Notes: a model not told the origin generated them from the sequence alone. Counted from the stretch's first letter, positions 1-6,797 are shown. The stretch is 12,364 bases of DNA from Mobilicoccus sp032056465 (GCF_032056465.1 NZ_DAMBCL010000095.1); one strand, 5' to 3'. Made by a program: numbers and translations.

Positions 1-47
1 AGACGCTCCCGGAGGGCGCGGGCCCGATCGACGTCGGTCGCGATCAC
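1..47 (-). CDS. Start of an unidentified gene, translationally coupled to oleA (partial)
   Basis: Only the first 15-16 codons are in the window. On the minus strand a GTG codon at 47-45 overlaps the TGA stop of oleA in a GTGA arrangement. GAGG lies seven bases upstream inside the end of oleA and can serve as a ribosome binding site. The frame stays open to the window edge and begins with residues MIATDVDRARALRER. These residues are too few to assign a family. In characterised olefin clusters, oleA is followed by an alpha/beta hydrolase (oleB), which in some actinobacteria such as Micrococcus luteus is fused to the AMP-ligase-like oleC. That identity is an expectation from context only. Confidence 0.45.
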   Translation of the reverse strand, partial: MIATDVDRARALRER

Positions 48-1066
48 CAGGCGACCTCGGTGAAGGAGGTGTTGAGGCCGGAGCCGATGCCCATGAGCAG
101 GACCCGGTCGCCCTTCGCGATCGAGTCCTGGGTCATCCCGAGGGTGAACGGCAGGGCGACCGGCCCGATGTTGCCGTAGCTGTCGATCGTGAGGGGGAAC
201 CGCTCCATCGGCAGATCGAGGGTCTTGCACAACCCGGCGATGTGCGTCGTGGAGGTCTGATGGGCGACGTACCAGTCCATGTCGTCCCAGTCCCACTCCT
301 GCTTGGCGTCGTTCCACGCGTCGGTGGCGAGGGAGAGCCCCTCGACGAAGAGCGCCCGGCTGTCGGTGCGCATCCCGTCCATGCCACCGATGCACAACTC
401 GTGGTGCTCGGTGCCGGCGCGGGTGATACCGCCGATGACGCGGTGCCCCTCGGGGTGGGCGTCGGTGCGGCCGAGGACGAGCCCGACCGCCCCGCTGCCG
501 AGCGTCATCGTCGCGAAGGCGTCCTTGACGTCCTGCTTCGTCGCGCCGCCCGCACAGAGCCGCTCGATGGAGGATTCCTGCATCTGCCGCGCCCCCTCGG
601 AGGCGACGATGAGCGCGTAGTCGATCTGTCCCGCGTCGATCATCGTGCCGACGAGTTGGAGGCTGTTGACGACCCCGAGGCAGGCGTTGGTGACGTCGAA
701 GGCGACGCACGAGCGGGGCAACCCCAACTCGGCGTGCACCTTGGCGGAGATGCCCGGCTCGAGGTGGGGACGCGTGACGGAGGCGTTGATGCACACCCCG
801 ATGCGCGAGGCGTCGACGCCCGCGGCGGCGAGCGCCTTGGCGCCGGCCTCGACCGCGGCGTCGGTGTAGTCCTCGTCCTTGCCGAACCAGCGGCGGGCCT
901 TGACGCCGGCCAGTCGTTCGATCTGCCCGGCGAGCATGCCCGTCGAGTCGTACACCGGCCGAAGCATCTCGTCCAGCTGATCCGAGGTGACCACCTCGGG
1001 TGCTTCGACCGTGCTCACCGACAGGATGGAGACGTTGGTGAGGCGGTACGACGCGTTCTCGCTCAT
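44..1066 (-). CDS. oleA: OleA, acyl-CoA head-to-head condensing enzyme of olefin biosynthesis
   Basis: This 340-residue cytoplasmic thiolase-fold (KAS III-like) enzyme is expected to join two fatty acyl-CoA molecules by non-decarboxylative Claisen condensation to a beta-keto acid, the first step to long-chain cis-olefins. The nucleophile is Cys129 in VTNACLG. His269 (AHQTS) and Asn299 (SYGNIG) complete the active site. Glu103 in HLEPG sits where OleA of Xanthomonas carries its distinctive glutamate (FLEPS), which separates OleA from FabH. The C-terminus GIGSGLNTSFTEVAW closely resembles Xanthomonas OleA (GIGSGLNCSMAEVVW, from memory). The ATG at 1066 was chosen because AAAGGAA lies six bases upstream and homology begins there; the frame stays open further upstream without homology. 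Its stop overlaps the next gene, so it is probably first in an ole operon. FabH-like KAS III is the alternative. Confidence 0.9.
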   Translation of the reverse strand: MSENASYRLTNVSILSVSTVEAPEVVTSDQLDEMLRPVYDSTGMLAGQIERLAGVKARRWFGKDEDYTDAAVEAGAKALAAAGVDASRIGVCINASVTRPHLEPGISAKVHAELGLPRSCVAFDVTNACLGVVNSLQLVGTMIDAGQIDYALIVASEGARQMQESSIERLCAGGATKQDVKDAFATMTLGSGAVGLVLGRTDAHPEGHRVIGGITRAGTEHHELCIGGMDGMRTDSRALFVEGLSLATDAWNDAKQEWDWDDMDWYVAHQTSTTHIAGLCKTLDLPMERFPLTIDSYGNIGPVALPFTLGMTQDSIAKGDRVLLMGIGSGLNTSFTEVAW

Positions 1067-1112
1067 GAAGGTTCCTTTCGAAGGACACCGGCGTCGGGCC
1101 GAAAGTCGCACG

Positions 1113-1118
1113 ATCTTA
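1113..1118 (-). promoter_or_regulatory. Candidate -10 element for oleA
   Basis: Reading the minus strand, TAAGAT lies about 46 bases upstream of the oleA ATG and is a good match to the actinobacterial sigma-70 -10 consensus. A start site near 1106 would give a leader of about 40 bases that includes the AAAGGAA ribosome binding site. I see no convincing -35 element at 16-18 bases spacing, which is common in high-GC actinobacteria. Confidence 0.45.
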
Positions 1119-1197
1119 CCCACCGGCATCGCACACCCTCCCACGACGATCACGGCCTCGGCACATGGAGTCGCGCTCGTCGTCGGCGACGACGGAA

Positions 1198-1239
1198 GGG
1201 TGCCGCCATCCCCGTGGGAGGACGGGGACGGCGGCACCC
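1198..1239 (-). terminator. Strong intrinsic-type hairpin after the BCCT transporter gene
   Basis: Arms at 1198-1215 and 1222-1239 form an 18-base-pair stem with a six-base loop. One position is an A/C mismatch in plus-strand RNA but a G-U pair in minus-strand RNA, so the helix is complete only for transcripts coming from the transporter gene, which ends 60 bases upstream. The stem is followed on that strand by TTCC rather than a run of T, as is usual in high-GC actinobacteria. It also separates the transporter from the oleA promoter region. Confidence 0.75.
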
Positions 1240-1299
1240 GGGGAGAACGCCGAGTTCAGCCGCAGGTCAGCGGTCGGTCAAGGACTGGTCGCGGGCCGG

Positions 1300-3171
1300 T
1301 CAGGAGAGGGCCGGCGGCTGTTCCGGAGACGGTCGGGAGACCGGTCGGCGGTCGGGCGTCTCGCCCTTGCCCGCGGCGGTGTCTCCGACGGCAGAATCCC
1401 GGACCGCAGAATCCCCGGCGGCCGTCTCCCCGACGGCGGTGCTCCCGGAGGTACGGACGACGTCGAACTCGTCGCCCTCGGCGAGTTCGAGGGCGAGCTC
1501 ACGACGGAACGCCGCCCGCTCCAGTCGGAGGGTGCGGCGGTGCTCCTCGTGAAGGGAACGCGTGAGCGAGACGCACATCGCGATCATGATGAGCGAGAAC
1601 GGCGCCGCGACGAGGATCGCCATCGTCTGCAACGCCCCCAGACCGTCGGTGAGGGCTCCCTCCCGGGCTCCGACCCACAGCAGCACCGCGGCGACGGCGC
1701 CCTGCAGCACACCCCAGAACACGCGGATGCCCACGTGGGGTGCGGGGTCGCCGCCGGCGCTGAGCATCGAGACGACGAACGAGCCGGAGTCCGAACTCGT
1801 CACGAAGAACACGGTGAGCAGGAGGAGGAACAACCCGATGAGGACGGGTGCGCCGGGCAGTTCACGGAGCATCTGGAACAACGCCCCCTCGGTGGACACG
1901 CTGCCGTCGGCGGCGATGAGGCCACCCCCGGTGAGCTGCTGGTAGATCGCCGTGCCACCGAGCACGGAGAACCAGAAGAAGGTGAGCAGCGTCGGCACGA
2001 GCAGCACGCCGAGGACGAACTCGCGCACGGTCCGGCCGCGGGAGATGCGGGCGATGAAGATGCCGACGAAGGGCGACCAGCTGATCCACCAGCCCCAGTA
2101 GTAGGTCGTCCAGGCCCCGAGCCACGTCTCGCCCGGCTCGCCGCGGAACGGCAGGGTGCGGAAGCTCAGGTCGAGGAACCGGGAGAGGTAGGTACCGAGG
2201 TTCTGCACCGACTCGCGCAGGATGAACAGCGTCGGCCCGAGGACGAGGATCGCGACCATGAGGACGCCGGCGAGGACGAGGTTGCCGGTGGAGAGCCACT
2301 TGATGCCGACGTCGAGGCCGCTGACGACCGAGAGCAGCGCGAGCGCGCTGATGACCGCGGTGAGGACGAGGATGATGCCGATGCCGGCCTCGCCGATGAT
2401 GCCGATGTCGGTGAGCCCCGCCGCGAGCTGGACGACGCCGAAGCCGAGCGAGGTGGCGACACCGAACAGGGTCCCGACGACCGCGACGACGTCGACGAGG
2501 TCGCCGAGACGCCCGCGCATGCGGTCTCCGAACACGGGGGCCAGGGCCCACCGGATCGAGACCGGGTAACCGCGGCGATGCACGGCGTAGGCCACGGCGA
2601 GGCCGACGACGGCGTAGATCGCCCAGGCGTGCAGACCCCAGTGGAGGTAGGTCGTCGCCATCGCGTTCTGCGCAGCGGCGGCGGGATCGACGTCGAGACC
2701 CGGCTCCCCCGGCGCGGGGTGCGCGACGTGGTTGAGCGGCTCGGCGACGCCCCAGAACACGAGACCGATGCCCATGCCGGCCGCGAAGAGCATCGCGAAC
2801 CACGGCAGCACCCGGTAGGCGGGGGGTTCGTCGTCGTTCCCCAGGGTGATGTCGCCGTACCGGGACAGCCCGCAGTACAGGCTGAACGCGACGAACCCGG
2901 CGACGAGCAGCACGTAGTACCACCCGATGCTGTTGACGACGGCCGTGTTGATCCCCTGCAGGAACGCGTTGAAGGGGCCCGGCAGCAGCGCCGCGACCAG
3001 GACGAACACGACGATGATGGCCCCCGAGGGGCCGAGGACGGGCCAGTAGGCGCCGGAGCCCCGACGTTCGGAGGCCGCCTCGGCCGGGGCGCTCGAGGCG
3101 TCAGGGGCGTGGTCCAGCGGTGACGACGTGGGCGGTGAGCCCTGAGACGATGACGGATTGTTCGAGGTCAT
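1300..3171 (-). CDS. BCCT-family transporter (glycine betaine/choline/ectoine type)
   Basis: This 623-residue inner-membrane protein should import compatible solutes or their precursors, coupled to sodium or protons. It has the 12-helix pattern of the BetP/OpuD/BetT family. Family signatures are the glycine-rich GMGIGLVFWGVAEP (132-145), the tryptophan box WGWWISWSPFVG (359-370, with W361, W362 and W365 matching the aromatic box of BetP), ARISRGRTVREF (374-385) and FVTSSDSGSF (456-465). A roughly 40-residue Ser/Pro/Ala-rich N-tail and an 80-residue C-tail flank the membrane core. The C-tail starts with a basic stretch (RSLHEEHRRTLRLERAAFRREL), the part that senses osmotic stress in BetP. The ATG at 3171 is preceded by GAGGAAA; a 39-residue upstream extension of the open frame lacks homology. 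The substrate cannot be fixed from sequence. Confidence 0.92.
   Translation of the reverse strand: MTSNNPSSSQGSPPTSSPLDHAPDASSAPAEAASERRGSGAYWPVLGPSGAIIVVFVLVAALLPGPFNAFLQGINTAVVNSIGWYYVLLVAGFVAFSLYCGLSRYGDITLGNDDEPPAYRVLPWFAMLFAAGMGIGLVFWGVAEPLNHVAHPAPGEPGLDVDPAAAAQNAMATTYLHWGLHAWAIYAVVGLAVAYAVHRRGYPVSIRWALAPVFGDRMRGRLGDLVDVVAVVGTLFGVATSLGFGVVQLAAGLTDIGIIGEAGIGIILVLTAVISALALLSVVSGLDVGIKWLSTGNLVLAGVLMVAILVLGPTLFILRESVQNLGTYLSRFLDLSFRTLPFRGEPGETWLGAWTTYYWGWWISWSPFVGIFIARISRGRTVREFVLGVLLVPTLLTFFWFSVLGGTAIYQQLTGGGLIAADGSVSTEGALFQMLRELPGAPVLIGLFLLLLTVFFVTSSDSGSFVVSMLSAGGDPAPHVGIRVFWGVLQGAVAAVLLWVGAREGALTDGLGALQTMAILVAAPFSLIMIAMCVSLTRSLHEEHRRTLRLERAAFRRELALELAEGDEFDVVRTSGSTAVGETAAGDSAVRDSAVGDTAAGKGETPDRRPVSRPSPEQPPALS
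1366..1440 (-). repeat. Degenerate repeat in the C-tail of the BCCT transporter
   Basis: Residues 578-602 of the transporter read as an imperfect repeat of AVG(E/D)TAAG and AVRDS-type units (TAVGETAAGDSAVRDSAVGD, then TAAGKG). The underlying DNA repeats GCAGAATCC, GTCTCC and GACGGC elements. The segment is low in complexity, acidic and small-residue rich. It lies after the basic part of the tail and is probably disordered. It looks like local duplication rather than a folded domain. Confidence 0.55.
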
Positions 3172-3402
3172 GATTCTTTCCTCAGCGACGTGGTCGAAAC
3201 GAGCGTCGGTTGCTCCGGCTCGCAGGTGAGGCCCACGACCGCGGGCGCGAACGCCTCCGCGGGCGGGCGGTCGGGGGAGGACCGGCACCGTGACGACACA
3301 CGACGAGCCCTGGCCCCCGAGAGACTGGAGCCAGGTTACGGAACGGACGTCCTGGTCGGGGAACGCGGGTGTGGTGCCGAGCGAACGCGGACCCCGCTCC
3401 CC

Positions 3403-3408
3403 TAGGCT
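3403..3408 (+). promoter_or_regulatory. Candidate -10 element (TAGGCT) for the PNPOx-fold gene
   Basis: TAGGCT fits the TANNNT pattern of actinobacterial -10 elements and sits 49 bases before the ATG at 3458. It is embedded in CCTAGGCTG, which resembles CCTAGACTG found before two other genes in the window. No clear -35 is visible. The 286-base region 3172-3457 must also hold the divergent promoter of the BCCT gene, which I could not place with confidence. Confidence 0.4.
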
Positions 3409-3457
3409 GGAGGAACCCGGCCGCGACCGGCGCGGCCCCCTTCGGCGAGGACCTCAC

Positions 3458-3880
3458 ATGCCCACCGATGTTGCCTCCCTCACTCGGGAGGAATGCTGGG
3501 AACTGTTGAAGCGCGAGGAGTTCGGACGCCTCGCCTACACCCTCGACGGTGAGGCCGCCATCGTGCCCATCAACTACGCCGTCGACGACGGCCGCCTCGT
3601 CTTCCGCACGGCCCAGGGCAGCAAACTGTCCGCAGTCCTGCGCGGCGGCACCGTCGCGTTCGAGATCGACGACATCGGCTCCGAGTGGGCCTCGAGCGTC
3701 ATCGTGCGCGGATCCGCCGCCGAGCTCCCCGAGGAGGAGGCGCGCTGGGCCGACCAGCTGCGCCTGCGCCCGTGGATCCGCTCCGAGAAGCAGCACGTCG
3801 TCGCCATCACCCCGAGCGAGATGTCCGGTCTGCGGTTCCGCATGCACCGCCCCTGGATGTCGATCTACCCACAGGACTGA
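3458..3880 (+). CDS. Pyridoxamine 5'-phosphate oxidase-fold protein (Pyridox_ox_2-like)
   Basis: This 140-residue cytoplasmic protein has the split-barrel flavin-binding fold. The order is SLTREECWELLKREEFGRLAY (7-27), a first strand pair ending VPINYAVDDGRLVFRTAQGSKL, then VAFEIDDIG, VIVRGSAAEL and a C-terminal AITPSEMSGLRFRMHR. This matches the small FMN- or F420-binding PNPOx-like proteins common in actinobacteria, relatives of nitroimidazole-resistance proteins. The RTAQGSK segment is where members bind cofactor phosphate. The substrate is unknown, and such proteins rarely act in vitamin B6 synthesis. The ATG at 3458 follows GCGAGGA at a fitting distance; an upstream GTG-start extension of 56 residues is arginine-rich, without homology, and would place the candidate -10 inside the gene. 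The gene is divergent from the BCCT transporter and probably monocistronic. Confidence 0.82.
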   Translation: MPTDVASLTREECWELLKREEFGRLAYTLDGEAAIVPINYAVDDGRLVFRTAQGSKLSAVLRGGTVAFEIDDIGSEWASSVIVRGSAAELPEEEARWADQLRLRPWIRSEKQHVVAITPSEMSGLRFRMHRPWMSIYPQD

Positions 3881-3902
3881 CTCCCCCGGATCGTCGAGGA
3901 CG

Positions 3903-3933
3903 TCCCCGAGCACGCCTCCACGACGCTCGGGGA
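3903..3933 (+). terminator. Hairpin after the PNPOx-fold gene
   Basis: TCCCCGAGC (3903-3911) pairs perfectly with GCTCGGGGA (3925-3933) across a 13-base loop, and a G-T pair extends it by one. It begins 22 bases after the stop codon. There is no T run, so termination strength is uncertain. Confidence 0.5.
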
Positions 3934-4035
3934 TATCCACAACCCCACCCGTGACGTCGCCCCCGCGCCGGGTGCTGTGGACGACGACACGACCCCTCGG
4001 GCCGAGGTCGCAGCCTGGTGACCTGACGACGTCCC

Positions 4036-4040
4036 GGAGG
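4036..4040 (+). promoter_or_regulatory. Ribosome binding site deciding the GTG start at 4046
   Basis: GGAGG lies five bases before GTG at 4046 and is one of the best Shine-Dalgarno matches in the window. It favours the long N-terminus with the pentapeptide repeats over the in-frame ATG at 4124, which has only weak purine sequence before it. Confidence 0.65.
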
Positions 4041-4045
4041 TCACC

Positions 4046-4819
4046 GTGTCATTCCACCGCCGCGCATCTCGACCTGACGCATCTCGCCGCCACGCATCCC
4101 GCCGCCAGGCAGCTCGACGTGAGATGTCTCGCCACGGCTCATCTCGCCGTGGACCCCTGCGTGCGAGTGGGGCCGGGGGTCTCGCCGCGCTCCTCGTCCT
4201 GGTCGTCCTCCTCCTCGGCGGCGGGGCGCACCTCGCGGGCGCCGACCCGGAGAGACCGGAGCGTCGGGGTGCGGACCCCGTGGCAGGAGAGGGTGCCGAC
4301 GCGGGCGTCGCTGACGTCGGTGGTGTCGCTGACGGCGATGACGGCGGTGGTGCCGGTGAAGGCATGGGCCCGTGCACCGATCTCGCCCGCCGCTACGCCG
4401 ACCAGCTCCCCGCGGGGTGGACGCTGGAATGCCGGGCGGCCCTCCCACCCGAATGGTCCCCGGTCGAGGGCGGGTCGTCGATGGGCGACCGGCGCACGAG
4501 GCGCATCGTCGTCGTCGACGGGCAGACGGCGGAGTACACCGAGGCCTCCATCGCCCACGAGATCGCCCACGCCGAGGCCTCCGGGTGGCCGCCGCGGCTG
4601 CGGGCCGACGTCGCTGCCGCCCTCGGTGGCACGAGCTGGACCGGTCAGGGTGGCCCCGCCTCCCCTCGGGAGGTCGTCGCCGAGAGCAGCGTGCGGTGCC
4701 GGGGCCTGCCCACCCACGCACGCTTTCCCCTCGTGCCGTGCGACGTGCTGGAGTCCATGCGCACCGCCGGCGGCGCCACCGGCCCGCTGCCCGTCACCGG
4801 CTCGCACCCGAGGTCATGA
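4046..4819 (+). CDS. Secreted or membrane-anchored HExxH protein, putative zinc metallopeptidase
   Basis: I do not recognise a named family for this 257-residue protein. Residues 1-43 are very basic and contain six SRRxA-like pentapeptides. A hydrophobic segment follows at 44-65. SRRGPLR (33-39) just before it resembles a twin-arginine signal (SRRxFLK), and AGA-DP at 64-68 could be a signal-peptidase site, so the protein may be Tat-exported. A type II membrane anchor is the alternative. Residues 67-107 form an acidic, Gly/Ala-rich linker. The remaining domain contains HEIAH (171-175), a zinc-peptidase HExxH motif, and Glu213 in VVAESS, a possible third ligand of gluzincin type. Cysteines at 110, 129, 218 and 232 could make two disulfides outside the cell. 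The substrate is unknown. An HExxH motif alone does not prove peptidase activity. Confidence 0.72.
   Translation: MSFHRRASRPDASRRHASRRQAARREMSRHGSSRRGPLRASGAGGLAALLVLVVLLLGGGAHLAGADPERPERRGADPVAGEGADAGVADVGGVADGDDGGGAGEGMGPCTDLARRYADQLPAGWTLECRAALPPEWSPVEGGSSMGDRRTRRIVVVDGQTAEYTEASIAHEIAHAEASGWPPRLRADVAAALGGTSWTGQGGPASPREVVAESSVRCRGLPTHARFPLVPCDVLESMRTAGGATGPLPVTGSHPRS
4066..4155 (+). repeat. Six tandem 15-base units encoding SRRxA-type pentapeptides
   Basis: Six consecutive 15-base units run without interruption from 4066 to 4155. The second unit (ATCTCGCCGCCACGC) is close to consensus, and the core (A/G)TCTCG(C/A)C is best conserved. In the HExxH protein they encode SRPDA, SRRHA, SRRQA, ARREM, SRHGS and SRRGP (residues 8-37). 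The period is a multiple of three, so gain or loss of a unit would keep the reading frame. Confidence 0.8.
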
Positions 4820-4833
4820 GGTCATGAGGTCAT
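4810..4833. repeat. Three perfect tandem copies of GAGGTCAT at a stop codon
   Basis: GAGGTCAT occurs at 4810-4817, 4818-4825 and 4826-4833, followed by a partial copy (GAGGA). The TGA stop of the HExxH protein gene spans the junction of copies one and two. The unit length of eight is not a multiple of three. Because the stop lies at the first junction, unit changes further downstream leave the protein intact. Confidence 0.9.
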
Positions 4834-4850
4834 GAGGAGACGCGACGACG

Positions 4851-4871
4851 CCGGGGCCGGCAGGGCCCCGG
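4851..4871. terminator. Hairpin between convergent genes
   Basis: CCGGGGCC (4851-4858) and GGCCCCGG (4864-4871) form a perfect eight-pair GC stem with a five-base loop. It lies in the 72-base gap between the stop codons of the HExxH gene and the membrane hydrolase gene, so it could serve both strands. No T run is present on either side. Confidence 0.5.
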
Positions 4872-4891
4872 GCGCGCGGGCCGGGGGCGCC

Positions 4892-6643
4892 TCAGAAGAT
4901 GCGGTCGTCGGCGCGCATGGCCCGTTGGATCGGGCCGTAGTCGGCCATCGGGTCCTGTCCGAGGACGCCCGCCCACAGGGGCACGAGGTCCTCCTGATAG
5001 CGGTGGCCCTCGCCGCCCGGCACGCGGACCGATCGGGGCATGTCGCTCGCGATCTGGCTGAACGTCACCCACGGGATCCACCGCATCGAACTCGTCACGC
5101 GGGTGCTCGCCCGTTCACGGAGCCAGTCGGGCTCGCGCCACAGCAGGTCGGGGGACCACCACACGATGGGGTCGGTCGGGTTCTGCGCGAACGCGATCCG
5201 GGGAGTGCGCCATTGCCCCAGAGGCCGGCCGTAGAAGTCGTTGACGGCGTTCTGCCGCTCGGTGATGAAGCGGATGTGGCGGCCGCCGTCGATGACCGGG
5301 GCGACCTCGGGCGACCCGGCCCGACGCTGCGCGGTGAGCTCCCGCCACAACCCGCTCGTCCGCGGCGTCCCGGTCCACATCGCCCCGTCGACGCGTCTCA
5401 GCAGATCGCTCTTGTCGGCGAACACGGCCTGCCCGCCGTAGGCCCCGAGGGACTCCCCCGCGATGTAGAGCTTGGGCCGTGCGCCCGGGGGCCGACGGTC
5501 GACCGCCGCCTCGACCTTGTCGAACAGCACGCGGGCCGCCTTCTCGGCGGTGTCCTGGTCGGTGATGTAGGCGAGGGCGCTGGGAAGGTACGTGTACTGC
5601 ATCGACGCGATCGCGCTGTTCCCCCGGGTGAGGTACTCGACGGCGCTCGGGTGCCACTCGGGGATCCAGCCCTCACCGGCGGGCATCATCACGACGAGCA
5701 CCGAGCGGTCGAACGCCTTCGTGCGCTCGAGTTCGGCCACGACGGCGTCCGCCGTCTGCTCCAGGGTGCGGTCGCCGCGCTTGCCCGCGTAGACCCGGAT
5801 CGGATCCATCGCCTTCTCCCGGGTCACCTGCTCGATACGCGCCCGGCGCGGACCGTCGGCGACGACCGCCTGACCCTGACGACCGAGGGTGTCCCACGTC
5901 TCGGGCGATCCCGGTCCGCCGGAGCGGATCGACTCCGTCGGCGGCACCCGCCCGGGTGGGGTCTCGGCGTTCACCTGTGCCGCCTTGCGAGAGGCGTACT
6001 CGACGAACTGGGCGAAGAACACGTCGTTCGAGACGAACACGACGAGCCACACGACGAGCGCGAGGGAGATCACGGCCGACAGGAGCCCCGGCAGAAAGCG
6101 CTGGGAGGCGCGCCGCACGAACCGGAACAATCCCCGCAGGGCACGGAACAGGAGCACGAGCAGGCCGAATCCGGCCACCCCGGCGGCGATGCCGAGCAGG
6201 TGGTCCGAGACGGGGAAGGGTGTGGCTCCGATCCGGCGGGCGATGTCGTCCTGCAGCAGGATGCTTCGGCGCACGCCGTCGACCAGGAGGGCGAGGACGA
6301 GGAGACCGAAACCGAGGCGCACGTGTCGCACGGCCCCGGCGCGCATCTGCACGACGAGACCCGTCCGCCGGGCGAACAACCGCAGGAGCCAGGCGATGAG
6401 CACTCCCACGCCGTACCCGAGGGTGAGGCAGAGCGCGAGGTTGAAGGCCGTCATCCACCAGGTGCGGGGGATGAAGCTCGGCGACAGGGCCGACAATCCG
6501 AGCACACCGGCTCCGAACAACCCGGTCCAGCGCAGGCGCGCCGTGACGAGCCTGTCGGGCGCGGTGGAGGATCCGGCCTCGTCGTCGGCGGAGAGGAGCG
6601 TGGATTCCCGCCCCGTCCGCTCCCCCACCACCGCATCTGCCAC
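4892..6643 (-). CDS. Membrane-anchored alpha/beta hydrolase (Abhydrolase_9 family)
   Basis: This 583-residue protein has an N-terminal membrane domain with about five helices (near residues 39-55, 63-85, 108-123, 149-168 and 186-205), matching Abhydrolase_9_N, then a hydrolase domain of the Abhydrolase_9 type found mainly in actinobacteria. The nucleophile elbow is GESLG with Ser398. Asp491 (NPTDPIVWW) and His547 (GEGHRYQED) are candidates for the other two triad residues. The substrate is unknown; a lipid or wall ester is plausible from the membrane location. The start is placed at the GTG at 6643 because GATAAT lies just upstream and no ribosome binding site is visible, which fits a leaderless mRNA. 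The frame is open 49 codons further upstream (from 6790), but that stretch is arginine- and proline-rich and unlike the family. It converges on the HExxH gene. Confidence 0.85.
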   Translation of the reverse strand: MADAVVGERTGRESTLLSADDEAGSSTAPDRLVTARLRWTGLFGAGVLGLSALSPSFIPRTWWMTAFNLALCLTLGYGVGVLIAWLLRLFARRTGLVVQMRAGAVRHVRLGFGLLVLALLVDGVRRSILLQDDIARRIGATPFPVSDHLLGIAAGVAGFGLLVLLFRALRGLFRFVRRASQRFLPGLLSAVISLALVVWLVVFVSNDVFFAQFVEYASRKAAQVNAETPPGRVPPTESIRSGGPGSPETWDTLGRQGQAVVADGPRRARIEQVTREKAMDPIRVYAGKRGDRTLEQTADAVVAELERTKAFDRSVLVVMMPAGEGWIPEWHPSAVEYLTRGNSAIASMQYTYLPSALAYITDQDTAEKAARVLFDKVEAAVDRRPPGARPKLYIAGESLGAYGGQAVFADKSDLLRRVDGAMWTGTPRTSGLWRELTAQRRAGSPEVAPVIDGGRHIRFITERQNAVNDFYGRPLGQWRTPRIAFAQNPTDPIVWWSPDLLWREPDWLRERASTRVTSSMRWIPWVTFSQIASDMPRSVRVPGGEGHRYQEDLVPLWAGVLGQDPMADYGPIQRAMRADDRIF

Positions 6644-6649
6644 GCGTGC

Positions 6650-6655
6650 ATTATC
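6650..6655 (-). promoter_or_regulatory. -10 element placing the start site at the GTG of the membrane hydrolase
   Basis: On the minus strand GATAAT ends six bases before the GTG at 6643. This is the normal distance from a -10 element to the transcription start, so the mRNA would begin at or next to the start codon. There is no Shine-Dalgarno sequence in between. Leaderless mRNAs are common in actinobacteria. The -35 region is poor. Confidence 0.6.
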
Positions 6656-6797
6656 CCGACGCCGGTCGTCCACGCCACCATCCGTGACCGGCCGCCTCGG
6701 CGGCGCGCCTCCGACCGCAGGCCACCGGGCAGTTGGACGGCAGGTGAACGGTGCCTCGGCGGCGGGAGAAGGGCGAGGCGGGCTCCACACGCCCGCC

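Noticed and set aside
1067..1237. A 57-residue N-terminal extension of OleA
   Set aside because: It would place the -10 element and the ribosome binding site inside the gene and runs through the terminator arm; homology starts at the ATG at 1066.
1165..3123. A long plus-strand open frame opposite the BCCT transporter
   Set aside because: The product is charged low-complexity sequence (Glu, Asp, Arg, Gly), while the opposite strand encodes a clear 12-helix transporter.
3172..3288. A 39-residue N-terminal extension of the BCCT transporter
   Set aside because: It is Arg/Gly-rich, and the ATG at 3171 has a good GAGGAAA ribosome binding site and a typical family N-terminus.
3331..3355. CCAGG / CCTGG inverted repeat in the BCCT-PNPOx intergenic region
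   Set aside because: Only five pairs with a 15-base spacer; this is expected by chance at this base composition, so no operator is called.
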